Shown here piece after piece: positions 41,778-51,922 of a stretch of DNA of 64,000 nt. How positions within the stretch are numbered: position 1 is the stretch's first letter; every line of letters begins with the position of its first letter. The stretch is from Zygnema circumcarinatum (taxonomy: Eukaryota > Streptophyta > Zygnematophyceae > Zygnematales > Zygnemataceae). The notes beneath the pieces were generated by a model. The model ran no database searches and had not been told where the DNA came from. It was given only the letters and a program-made list of their open reading frames with translations. The position numbers and the translations under genes were made by a program. The DNA lies in the NCBI GenBank assembly GCA_037447605.1, contig CM074804.1, forward strand, positions 1,775,735 to 1,839,734, given 5' to 3'.

Positions 41778-44275
41778 GAGCGTACGCGCTCTCCCTTCCC
41801 CCTTCTTCCCCTCTCTCCTCTCCCCATGCTCACCTTTCCTTCCCTCTTATCCCCCTTCCTCCCAGGCCCTCTGTCTCACTTTTCCCTGTGTCTCTCTCTC
41901 TCCTCCCTCTCACCCTGACAGCCGCCTTCGGGAGAGCAGCCAGCGGACTTGCAACTCGAAAGTCGAGTGCAGCCAAAAGGCCGAGCCGTGTCGGATCTCT
42001 CAAATCGTCCGCATTCGTTCCGTTAAACAGCACAACATCTGCACCGCCACAACCTAATTTAACTCCAAATCGCTAAAATCCTAGAACCTGAATTACTACC
42101 CTCCCCCAACACCGGGAGGTTCGAGAGTTTTTGGGTTCAATTAGGGTTTGAGGATTTAATTAGGGTTCAAGGCACCTGACCCTCCTCCTGTGCGGTCGAG
42201 AGCAGCTCTCGCAACAGAGCGCAGAGCAGAGTAGAGGGCAGTCTTGCAGTGGAAGCAGCTGCTCCCTTCATTTGCCACATACTCTCCCACATCTCCCTCC
42301 CTCGTGTCCACCTGCACGAAAGTACTCAAGTATAATCTATTTTTGTCTTGCTCGATTCAAGTCAACTACTTAATTCAGTCATTTAAATCTATTTTATTCA
42401 GTTAGTTCCTTTCATTTGGATTTCTTTCCTTTTGGTTTTGGCAAATCTTTAACAGAGGATTTAGGGAGAGCATTGTTTATAAGGTTCGCGAAAGAGCCTG
42501 TTAAATGCATGAAGGAGACGTTAAACCTAGAAGGAAGTACGGGTCCAGAAGTCTGGTATGCTGAAGAGTGCTGAGAGATTTGATGGTAGCAGAGAGAGAA
42601 GAGAGAGGGGGAGAGAGGGGGGGATATAGAGAGGGAGAGGAGAAGGGAGTGGAAGACGGATAGGGAGAGTTAGGGCTACCTCCAACAGAGTAAGGCCTAT
42701 AGATGATGCGACGTGGCGGGCTGTTTGGAGCTGCACAGCTGGCAGTGCCGCGCTTCGCCCAATGCATGCGTAGGTGGTGCCGTGGGGTAACGCCTCCTTC
42801 ACCTGAGGGAGGGGTGAGGGAGGGGGGGGGGGGACGAGGGCCGCGGGGTGGGAGGCGGAGAGATAGTTGGGGAGTGAGAGCCGATGGGGGAGGGAACGAG
42901 GGGGAAGAGAGAGCCAGTGGGGGAGGAGAGAGAGGGGAAAGAGAGAGGGGACAAGAGGAAATGGGAAGGCAGATGAACAGGGAGATAGGGAGACAGAGGG
43001 GAAGAGGAAGGAACGAGGGGGGGGAAGAGAGAGGGGGAAGAGAGACAGGGGGAGACAAAAAAAAAAGTCACGCCTTTTCTAATCGTTGTTTAGCGGAAAC
43101 CAATGACTTGAGACAGGCGAGGGGATTGGTTCTACAGAAGTTCCTGCTGTAGGGTATAAAAAAAAGACGTTTTCAACAAACTTGGTTCTCAAACGTGAAG
43201 AGTTTTGAGAATACCGAAACTTTCGAACCAGCAAAAAATTAGTTTTAGTAAGCGGAGCGCACCAAGTAGGCCGCTAATGAGGAATCGACTCCGCCGGAAA
43301 ATGCGACGATGTTGATTCCGTGTTGTATGCCCAGATTTCGAGTTTCCTGCCAGATATAGTCGCACACAGACGGAGGGAAGAGGGAGAGAGAGAGAGAGGC
43401 GAGAGAGAGAGCAAGACGAGAAGAGGGCCGCCATGTGAGGATATAGGGAGATGATAGAGAGAGTGTAGATGGGAGAACGAACGAGGGGGAGAGAGAAATT
43501 GAAAATGAGCAGGCGAGAGGGAAAGTAGGCCGGGAGAAGGAGAGGAATTTAAAGCGAGAGGGGTCCAATTAAACAAGAATTTATTCAATTGCAGTGTCAT
43601 CTGACCCTTCAAATTTTCTATATTTCAAATTAATAATATAGTGCTGACCTTGAGCAGCCTTTCCAGCAGATGTGAACACTCTTCCTCCGTCACGGGTATC
43701 CCTTCGACCGCTCTCTCGCTAACCCTAAAATTCCTCTCCCATTCTCCGTACAATGAGTTCTCACTCTTATGGTCTCTAAAGCCTTCCAAAGTATTCTCAA
43801 ATCTGTCCTTTTCTCTCTTTCTTTCTCTCTTTTCATCATCGCATTCATCCGCATTCTTATTATCTAAAGATAATTCACCAGAGGACTTCAAAGCCGCCAT
43901 AGACAAAGTTTCTCTCTCTCCTCTCCATCTCCCGCCCTCTCTCTCTGTCCTCTCCCGCTTCTTCCCTCTCCTTCTCCTCCCTCCTCTCGCTCCTTCTTGC
44001 AAGTTGTTGCAGCGAAATTCCGAAGATAGAGTTAGAAATGAGGAGGATCTAGAAGGAAAATATGGATAGGGAGAGGTACAGCGGGACGGAACTGAGCGAG
44101 ATGAGGGAGAGAGGAAAGATGAAGGCGAAAAGATGGACGAGGGAAAAGCGAGAGAAGCAGGGAAAGAGGCTGCAGAGAAGGACAGCCACGGCTTGGAAGG
44201 AAATATCTCAGGAAAGGAAGGTGAGAAGGTCGACCATGGCGGAGGAGGAGGGGGGCGGAGAAGAGCTCCCGCCAT
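40840..44275 (-). CDS. LarE-like ATP-dependent sulfur transferase (PP-loop family), plastid-type leader
   Basis: Eight exons (44275-43649, 43346-43263, 42802-42680, 42311-42176, 42038-41914, 41461-41333, 41262-41164, 41097-40840) give 526 residues. Landmarks of the LarE family run in order: IVAFSGGVDSSLAAYL (PP-loop ATP site), RSAALPAVQLQTARHVASSI, EYVANEGSSCFHCKTALYS, VVLFNGTNADDLRDPTRLGL, ASPLAALPKAAVR, ARHVALPNWELAAAPCLRSR. Bacterial LarE donates sulfur from its own Cys to the nickel-pincer cofactor; from memory, the sacrificial Cys lies in the conserved (A/P)CLxSR motif, present here. The substrate here is unknown. The N-terminal 200 residues are Ser/Pro then highly charged, a leader plus linker far longer than bacterial proteins. 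The exon 7 start (41262) is the least certain junction; it keeps the frame but adds about 15 unaligned residues. Confidence 0.8.
41684..41781. repeat. (CT)n microsatellite in LarE-like intron 5
   Basis: About 75 bp pure CT then interrupted CT. Sense strand is GA. Confidence 0.95.
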
Positions 44276-44662
44276 GGCTGCCGCTACACGGGAGGGCGAG
44301 CCTCCGGTCAACGTAGGGGAAGAAAACGAAGGGAAAGGGAAGCCAATCACGGAACGTCACGTGTGCACATATTCCACGTGGATGGCTGTGAGTGGTTCAC
44401 GCTGGACAGCGCGCTCAATGGCTTCCCTCCTTTCAGGGCCGCCTCCAGAACTATCCTCCAATCCTCTATCCAATTTTTCGACCACGTGGCACTACCACGT
44501 AAGCACATTTGCTGACGTGGGAATTCGCCATTGGACGATGCTCCGCTGGCAAAAAAGTTAGCCAATCACAGGATGCCACGTCAAATCAGTTGCAAACGTG
44601 ACACGACATGGGGCTTTCGCTTGATCGGTCGGCCCTGGACGAGAGCAGGAGGGCCGGAGGCC
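44276..44662. promoter_or_regulatory. Divergent promoter with clustered ACGTG boxes
   Basis: 387 bp between outward-facing ATGs of the LarE-like gene and the next gene. It contains TCACGTGTG (44357-44365), CCACGTGG (44374-44381, palindromic), CCACGTGG (44482-44489), CCACGTAAG, GACGTGG and CCACGTC. ACGTG cores are G-box/ABRE-type sites for bZIP or bHLH factors in plants. Function is inferred. Confidence 0.55.
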
Positions 44663-47324
44663 ATGGTGGCCGCCGGGGGCTGTCCTCCCCCGCGCATCTG
44701 CTTCTCTGGGGCGGGGCCGGCGCGCCACGCGTCAACGCAGGAGCAGGCCTGGAGAGTTAGGGTTTCTGTGGGAGAGAGGCGTCTCCCGGCAAGCGTGCAG
44801 CTGCGCCAGAACTCGGAGCAGTCGAGAACTGCAGAATTAGGGCTAGGGTTGGAGCGGAGTAGGAAGGTGAGGGAAGGGAAGGGGATGGCAGTGATGATGA
44901 TGATGCCTTGCGTAATGTGATATAAATGGAAGAGAATTTTCTTGATTTGGGTGTATAGGCTTTGAGAACGGGTTGAGGGAGGTGAGGTATCTTGTGATCA
45001 GTGGTAAGTTTAGGGTTACACTTAACCTAGGATCAAGGTTAGGGTTAGGATTAGGAGTTACATGGAGTGAACTTTAGGGTGAGTGTGGGGGTAAGGGACT
45101 ACATTTTGGGGTTAGCATTAGGGTCAATTTCAGTACTCAATTCCCTTTTAAAAACCGCCCTTTGGACATTTTCTTTTGCATAGACATACTTCAAAAAGTT
45201 TTCGCTTTTGCAAGTTGAACGATAAATTCCATCTTTTGAGTCTTTTTTTTAGGCGAAAATTGCTTGTTTAGTGCTGAAAATGTAGAACGCTTACTTTACA
45301 AGGTAAGGAAAATTATCGTTTATTTTGAATTATTCATTGTCAAAAACCAAAATTGGTCATTCTGGCGATGCTTTGCTCTGCATGCACATGCATTATGCAA
45401 TAACGTTCCGCAATGCTGCCGATATTTCTCTCCCTGTTCTCCCTTTTGCTTTTAATAAATCGCAAAAAACTTGGTGTGTAAATTTTTTTTGCTTTCATGT
45501 GTGGCATCAAAAGTTTCACCTACAATTCTTAACCCTCTTGCTTGCAGGCTGTCTATGACGACGTGCATGTCTGCACTGTACGGCAACGAGAATTTTCCGT
45601 GCTTGAGTCTGCACAACTTCTTGATGGACTCAATCGCGTGGCGACACCTGGCGCTCGGACCGATTCTATTGCTGACGGGGCAGCTGTGCTGGCGCATGCT
45701 GACTCAGCATCATTTTCAAAACTGGCATCTCCCATGGAGAGGGGGCTGAGGGAGGAGCAGGAAGGGGGATTGTGGGAGAGCGAGAGGGAGAGGGAGAAGG
45801 AGAGGAAGGGGGAGAGGAAGGAGGGAAGGCTGTCAGATGCACAGAGTGTGGAAGTGGAACTGAAGGATTTTATATCAAAATATGGGCAAGCAGGAGTAAT
45901 GCCGAGAATGATAGATATGAGAAAGCATGGAAGAGTAGATTTGGAAAAGGCTATAGCAAGGATGGGAGGTTTCGAGCAAGTTGCTGAGAGGATGAAGCTG
46001 CAAATGAGCTACCGGAGAAAGCCAAAACATTATTGGGAGAATGTTTCGAATGTGAGACAAGCGGTAAGAGGGCGAGGCAGACGGGAGTGGGGCCCTTTGT
46101 ATTGAATGTAAACAAAAGGATGTGCAAATGTGAAATATGTTTGATGGGCCACAAAAGTCGCAGCTTTTCGGTTGCAGGTTTTGACGTTTCAGGAGGATTT
46201 GGGACTGGATCCGGAGTTCATGCCATCTCGAAGGTCTCTGCAGGAAGCCGGTGAGTAATTTTAGGGCTCGCAGTGTTAGGACTGAAGGCAGAGAGAGATG
46301 GAGAAGGGGAGAGGGAAGAGGAGGGTGGGGACGAGGATGTGGGCGAGTGAGAGTCGGCGAGAGAAGGGAGTAGGGAGAGCAGGGGGAAGAGACTGAGGGT
46401 TGGGAGGGAAATATTAGGAGAGCTCAGGGGAGGAGAGGGGGCAGAGAGGGAGATGGAAACGGAGAGAGAGAGGAAGGAGAGGCGAAAGGGAAGCTGTGGG
46501 AGAGGGAGAGTCTGTCCTAGAGGGGACTATGGAGAGGAAGGGAGGACGATGATGAGAGAGGCGTGGGAGAGACACAAAGAGGAAGTGGGATGGTGGGACT
46601 TAGTAGAGAGTGAAGTAGAAATGTAGAGGAGAGGTCCAATAGAAGATGTGAGAGAGACGGAGAACAGAAGCAAACAGCGAAGGGAGGACACGCTAAAAGC
46701 TTGTTCCTCTCTTCTTCCCTCTCAAGCTTGAAAGCTGAGAGGTAGGAGGGAGAGGTGCTCGGTGAGGATGACGTAGTAGGGAGAGAGAAGTTAGAATGAA
46801 AGCTAGAATTCAACAATTTAAAAAAAAAAAAAAAATAGGCGAACCTAAGGGAACTAAGGTATTAAAGGAAATGTTAAAATCCTAGTGATTCTAATCCTAA
46901 TGCGTTGTTTTTTCCATTTCCAGGTCGTTATGACTTGGCGCGGGCCCTCGAAAAGTGGGGAGGGCTCAGGGAAGTGGCGCGTCTGCTAGGGTTGAAGGTG
47001 CGACGAACGTCACGCTCAGAAGTGGCGAAGGCAGCCATGGATTCCGCACAAGCCATGGAAGCGATGGGGGAGAGAGAGATCCTCTCCTTATCTCTCGAAG
47101 CTTCTTCACAAGTAGTCTTCTCTAAGAGCAGAAGAACTTCCGACAAGAAAGGTTTAGGTCAAAGTGGAAGCAGAAGTCCTGAACCCCAGGGAGGCCCCCT
47201 CCTAGACGAGGGTTCAAAGCCCATGAAGGCCCCTCTGCCTCCCAGTTCGCGGAAATGGATGAGCGTGCGGCGGAGTCAGATTAAGAGGAAGGAGAGCAGG
47301 GAGGAGGAGGCTGATGTCAGTTAG
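44663..47324 (+). CDS. Plant-specific protein with two GRxDLxxAxxxxGG repeats (C-terminal part of the At5g08720 type)
   Basis: Four exons, 44663-44866, 45548-46063, 46178-46250 and 46924-47324, give 397 residues in frame. Exon 1 is Arg/Ser-rich and organelle-leader-like. Two related repeats follow: KYGQAGVMPRMIDMRKHGRV-DLEKAIARMGGFEQVAERMK and DPEFMPSRRSLQEAGRYDLA-RALEKWGGLREVARLLGLK, separated by YRRKPKHYWENV. From memory, the same pair ends Arabidopsis At5g08720-type plastid proteins, which have a START/polyketide-cyclase-like domain in front. No such domain is seen here; only AVYDDVHVCTVRQREFSVLE precedes the repeats. Exon 2 also carries a GA-derived Glu/Arg/Lys insert (45770-45826). Function is unknown. 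Confidence 0.78.
45010..45058. repeat. Interstitial TTAGGG-like tract in intron 1
   Basis: Degenerate GGGTTA units in the first intron of the repeat-protein gene, with more copies to about 45125. Confidence 0.75.
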
Positions 47325-48042
47325 CTCTCTATTTATTTATTTTAATTTCTTTCTCTCAATTTGATAAATGCCTTCGTTTGTTCTCCTTCTGAAGGGCTTG
47401 TGGAGGGGGGGCGCTCCAGTTTGTTGGGAAAAACTAGATTCTTCTGGTCGTGATTATGCATGGGCTCGATTATTTAGATTTATTATTTAGATTTTGTGCA
47501 TGCATGATAGACGGTCATTGGTCACACATGGTGCCCTGGGGGCTTTGGCTAGCCCTGTCCCTAATTGTAAAAAAGATCGGAGGGATTCAGACTGGGAAGC
47601 AGTTTCGAAATCAGTACACTTCATTCCGCTGGTGTATAGATAACGCGGGAAACAGAGTACTCCTTTTGAAGTTTACTTTTTTGAAATTATTTCACTTCTG
47701 CCATCTGTGCTGTACCGGTGGACATCGTCAAATTCAAAGTTTAAAACCGTACAATTTCGTACCTAGACCTGATCCTTTCGAGTGCCAGCGTGACAGTCAC
47801 GTGCATATGATGTCCAATCACTGCTCTCCACGCTAGACAGAGTTCCACGTGGCTATTTCGAATTGGCTCTCAACTGTAACCGACTATCCGGCCATCCTGC
47901 AACCCGTACGGCTGCCCCTGCCTGTCCGTAGAGTGATACTTTGAACCTTCCCCGGAGATTCTTCAGCGACGAATCTTGACTCCGCTCTGCCAAGCGGACG
48001 GAGGGGGTGCCACGTGGCAAGTTGTAGCACACGTGGCACACC
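47325..48042. promoter_or_regulatory. MOSC-gene promoter with repeated CCACGTGGC boxes
   Basis: The region holds CACGTG at about 47799, CCACGTGGC at 47845-47853, GCCACGTGGC near 48009, and CACGTGGCAC near 48030, just before the ATG at 48043. These are perfect G-box palindromes in their core. Further copies fall inside the first exon. A regulatory role is inferred. Confidence 0.5.
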
Positions 48043-51000
48043 ATGGTGGCCCAGGAGAATGCGGCCACGTGGCGGGGAGTCCAAGTCCTGCTCGCCGTCT
48101 CCCTCGTGGCGGCAGTCGGCGGCGCCACGTGGCATTACTGGATGGGCCAGCGCAAGCGGCCGCGGGGGGAGCGGGCGGCGACCGTGAAGGCGCTGTTCGT
48201 GTTTCCCGTGAAGTCGTGCGGGGGCCTCGCGCCAAGCAGCGCGCGGGTCACGGCCACGGGTGGGCGTACGGACTGGGGGGTAGGGTTCAGGGTTCGGGGC
48301 CAGGATTGGGGGCGAGGGCTAGGGTCGAAAGTTAGGGGGCGGGGGTGATGGTTTAGGGTTCAGGGCCAGGGCTGGGGGCTAGGGTCAGGGTTTAGGGTCG
48401 AAGGTTAGGGGGGCTGGGGTGAGGGTTCAGGGTTAGGGTTTAGGGTTAGGGTCGAAAGTTAGGGGGGCGGGGGTGAGGGTTCAAAGTTAAGGTCTAGGAT
48501 TAGAATGCAGGGTTAGGGTTTAGGGATAGGGGCTAGAGGTAGTGTTTTAGTTAGGGTTTGAGTTGGGGGTTAGGGTTATGTTTAGAGGCTAGGGTAAGCG
48601 TTAGGATTAGGGGCTATGGTTAGGGGCTAGGGGCTAGGGCTAGGGTTTAAGGCTAGGACTAGGGTAAGGGTCGAGGTTCGGATGGCGATGACGGTAGGAT
48701 TTTGGTAAACAGGAGGAGGGGCTTGAATGGAAGGGATGGCATGAGGCGTGTGCAGGGTTTGGATGGCCAGTGAGATGGCGCAGGGTTGGTTGAGGGTTGG
48801 GTTACGGCTAGGTTTAGGATTTGGGCTACGATTAGGGCTTCGGCTACGTTACGGTGTAGGTTGGAATTAGGCTTGTGACGTGGCCCTTGTCATGATATGA
48901 CATACTGCTCATATTTCAGGCATGAATTTCCCTCCGTTTTTTCCATTATCGTTTTCTTACGACCTCCTTTTTCTTTCTCTCCCACTTTTGCACTCCCTCC
49001 CTCCAACCCTCCCCCCCCTCCTTCCTTTCCTCTCCCCCTCCCTCTCTTCCCCCCTCCTCCCCCCTCCCCCCCTCCCCCCTTCCTTCCTCCCGCTCCTCCC
49101 TCTCCCCCTCCCCCCTCCTCCCCCCCTTTCTTCCTTTCCTCCCTTCCTCCCTCCCCCTCCTCCCCCCCCCCCTCCCCCCCCCAGGCCTCCAGTGGGACCG
49201 GCAGTGGATAGTCGCGGACGAGCGCGGTCGCTTCCTCACGCAGCGCCAACACCCGCGGCTCGCTCTCATCTCCACGGACCTCCCTCCCGCCGCCTTCTGC
49301 TCCCTCCCCGGGAGCCTCCCTCCCGATGCAGCTCTCGGTCAGCTCTCTATGCCTTATGTATTGCCAGCTCAAATTCATCATGTAGGCAGTGAATTCTCAT
49401 CAATGCAGTAAGTCTGTAGTATCACTTGATTACATTTGTCGTTCTTTAATGGAATAACCTTGCAGTTCTAGCAACTGCCTTACGCTTCTGAGTAACAGCA
49501 GGGTTCATTTGTTGCTGAGCTTTAGATCATTACCATTTGAAGGTCACGCTGAAGGCCCTTCATGCGAAAGAAGTTCTCTCAAACCCTAAAGTCCTCCCTC
49601 CCTCCCTCCCTCCCTCCCTCCCTCCCTCCCNNNNNNNNNNCCCTCCCTCCCTCCCTCCCTCCCTCCCTCCCTCCCTCCCTCCCATTGTAGTGCTGAGGGG
49701 CCCCGGAATGGAAGTGCCTCTTGTGGTCCCCCTGAGGGTGAGAGAGGGAGCGGAGAGAGTGGATGCGTCGGTGTGGGAGTGGGAGGGACGCGCGATCGAC
49801 GAGGGCTCTGAGGCTGCCACGTGGCTCTCAGCCTATCTTGGGCGTCCGGCCCGGCTGCTTCGCTTTGACAAAGGTGGGAGAGGTGGCAGCCATGGCTGCT
49901 TCAATTTTTTTGTATTTGTTTAATTTTTCAAGATCAAATGTGCTTTTCAAGTCCCAAAAGCGAAGCCTTTCAAGACAGAGAAACGCTGAGATATCAAGAC
50001 GACCTAACGAATTGCTATAATGGCAATAGTAGGCCCAATGAAAACCCCAAAACTTACAGCGTCCGAAAGTCATGAGTAGTAACTCAAGGTCCAAAAGATA
50101 GTTGAAGGATGGCCTTAAAGCCTTTTTCAAATAATTGCAAAAGGGAAGCGGGGGACGAGCCTTATATTGTGTAAAACAACTTTCTTCCTTTTTCAGACAA
50201 GGAAATCCGTAAAACGAGTGAAAAATATGCGTCGGGCTACACCACCACTTTCACTGACGGCTTTCCCTTTCTCGTCAGTTCCCAGGTAATGAAAAATGGC
50301 TTATCAGGGTTTCAAGAAATGTGGGGCGTTTCTTGGGAATGGTTAATCTTGAGGATTCCATACTTCAAGAATCTTATGTAGCATTATATTGTATTAAGAT
50401 ATGGAGGCGAATTTGTATTGTGCACTTTTGCAGGCATCTTTAGACTATTTGAATGAGCGAGTGGGAGAGGGGAAGCTTTCCATCAACCGATTCCGACCAA
50501 CGTAGAAGCCTCATAAAAGCCCCGGCCCGTAAAACTGGAATTTGAACGCTAAGTAGTGAACCCTACTTTCTGAACCTTAATCTCAAATCTGACCTCCTAA
50601 ACTCCAAATCCAAACCTTAACCCCAATTCTTGGACCCTAAATTTGACATACAAAATCCGAACTCCTTGTTTCGGACTCTGAACCCTCAAATTTGAACCTG
50701 TTTTGAGCTGCCACGTGTGCAGCATCTTTGTGGAGGGCTGTGAGGCCTTTGAAGAGGACACGTGGCGCTCATTTCTTGTGGGCTCTAACTCCACACGTGT
50801 GTTCCATGGGGTCAAGCCGTGCGGCCGTTGCAGGGTACTTCTTCTCACACCTCTCTCCTCTCACTGTCTCAGTCTCTCTCTCTCTCTATCTCTCTCTTCC
50901 TTCTTTTCTTCTCCTCCCTTCTACTCTCCTTTCTATACTCTCCTCACTTTTTTCTTCTCTTCCTCTTTCTCCCTCTCTTTCCCCTTCCCGCTTCTCTCTC

Positions 51001-51922
51001 TCCCCTTTCTCCTCCCCTCTTCGCTCAGTTCATAGACTTTCTTCTCTCCCATCCCTTCTCCCTCCCTTTTTCTCCCGCTCACTCCCTCGTCGCCCTCCCT
51101 TCACTCTCTCTTTTCTCTCCCTCTTTCGTTACTTCTTTCCTCCTTGCCTACTCCCTCGCCGCTCTGAACCCTAATGTATGAACCCGGAACCCTAAAATGG
51201 TTGTGCAGGTCACTGCCACCAACCAGGAAACTGCTGAAGTCGAATCCGAACCGCTGAAAGTGAGTACCTAAAAATTAAGAAAATCGAAAGTGTGGCTTAG
51301 ATTGGAGGTATTTTGAGGTTCAAAAAAAATTGTCTTGTTTGGGGGGATCCTATGGGGTTTGAAGCCTGCCATTCACCTATGCATTTCTTATGGTTCAGAA
51401 TCACATGGTTTTGCCTTTGTACGATGAAGGTGCATCTGCGCAGGGATGCCGTAGGGGAGAAGCTATGTCTGTTTTTTTGCAAAAAGGGGGAAAGAGAGAG
51501 AGAGTGTGAGGGGCGGGGGGGGGAGAGAGAGAGAGAGAGAGAGAGAGACACGTAAAATGCTGGCTATGTTTTTTGCGTGTTTGGGCACATTGTACAGACA
51601 TTGGGCACATTTCGGTCCGGCGAGGATCTCTCCCTCCCAAAGGAACTCCAAAAGCAGGTGAGCCCTCAAAAGACTGTACTCTATGCCTTTATTGGCTTGA
51701 GACTTTCAATTCCCCATCTCTTAATGCGACCAATTCGCCTCTCGTATTCTCCCAACTAAAATATTTGTGGTGGAATATTTTTTGCAGGTCATATTTGGGA
51801 TGAATGCGGTGTGTGAAATTCAAAGCAGCTTCTTCTGGAACCCTAAAAATGTTATTTCTGTTGGTGACGCCATTGAAGTCATTGACAAGGCGGCGTCCTT
51901 GGCAGACCTTACGCCAAAATAG
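48043..51922 (+). CDS. MOSC-domain molybdenum enzyme, mARC-like
   Basis: Nine exons (48043-48259, 49185-49337, 49691-49873, 50197-50285, 50434-50501, 50723-50834, 51209-51259, 51598-51657, 51788-51922) give 355 residues. A membrane segment at residues 13-33 (VQVLLAVSLVAAVGGATWHY) resembles the outer-membrane anchor of mitochondrial amidoxime-reducing components. The MOSC N-domain follows (ALFVFPVKSCGG, GLQWDRQWIVADERGRFLTQ), then the MOSC core: GYTTTFTDGFPFLVSSQASL, INRFRPTIFVEGCEAFEEDT, FHGVKPCGRCRVTATNQET, LGTFRSGEDLSLPKELQKQ and a final barrel strand IFGMNAV. The CGRC pair includes the expected molybdenum-ligand Cys. mARC proteins reduce N-hydroxylated substrates with cytochrome b5. Intron 3-side sequence before exon 3 contains an assembly gap. 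Confidence 0.93.
48280..48870. repeat. Long degenerate GGGTTAGGG tract in MOSC intron 1
   Basis: Nearly 600 bp of GGGTTA/GGGCTA/GGGTTTA variants, all with the G-rich strand on the sense side. It fills most of the first intron. Confidence 0.85.
49598..49683. repeat. (CCCT)n tract with a 10-base N gap
   Basis: CCCT tetranucleotides on both sides of ten Ns (49631-49640), ending 7 bp before the exon 3 acceptor. The true repeat length is unknown. Confidence 0.95.

Noticed and set aside
48890-49381. Gly/Glu/Arg-rich minus-strand frame
   Set aside because: Reverse of the CCCT-rich polypyrimidine tract before MOSC exon 2, and of exon 2 itself.
49631-49640. Ten Ns as a feature
   Set aside because: An assembly gap inside a simple repeat, in an intron; it does not disturb the MOSC reading frame.
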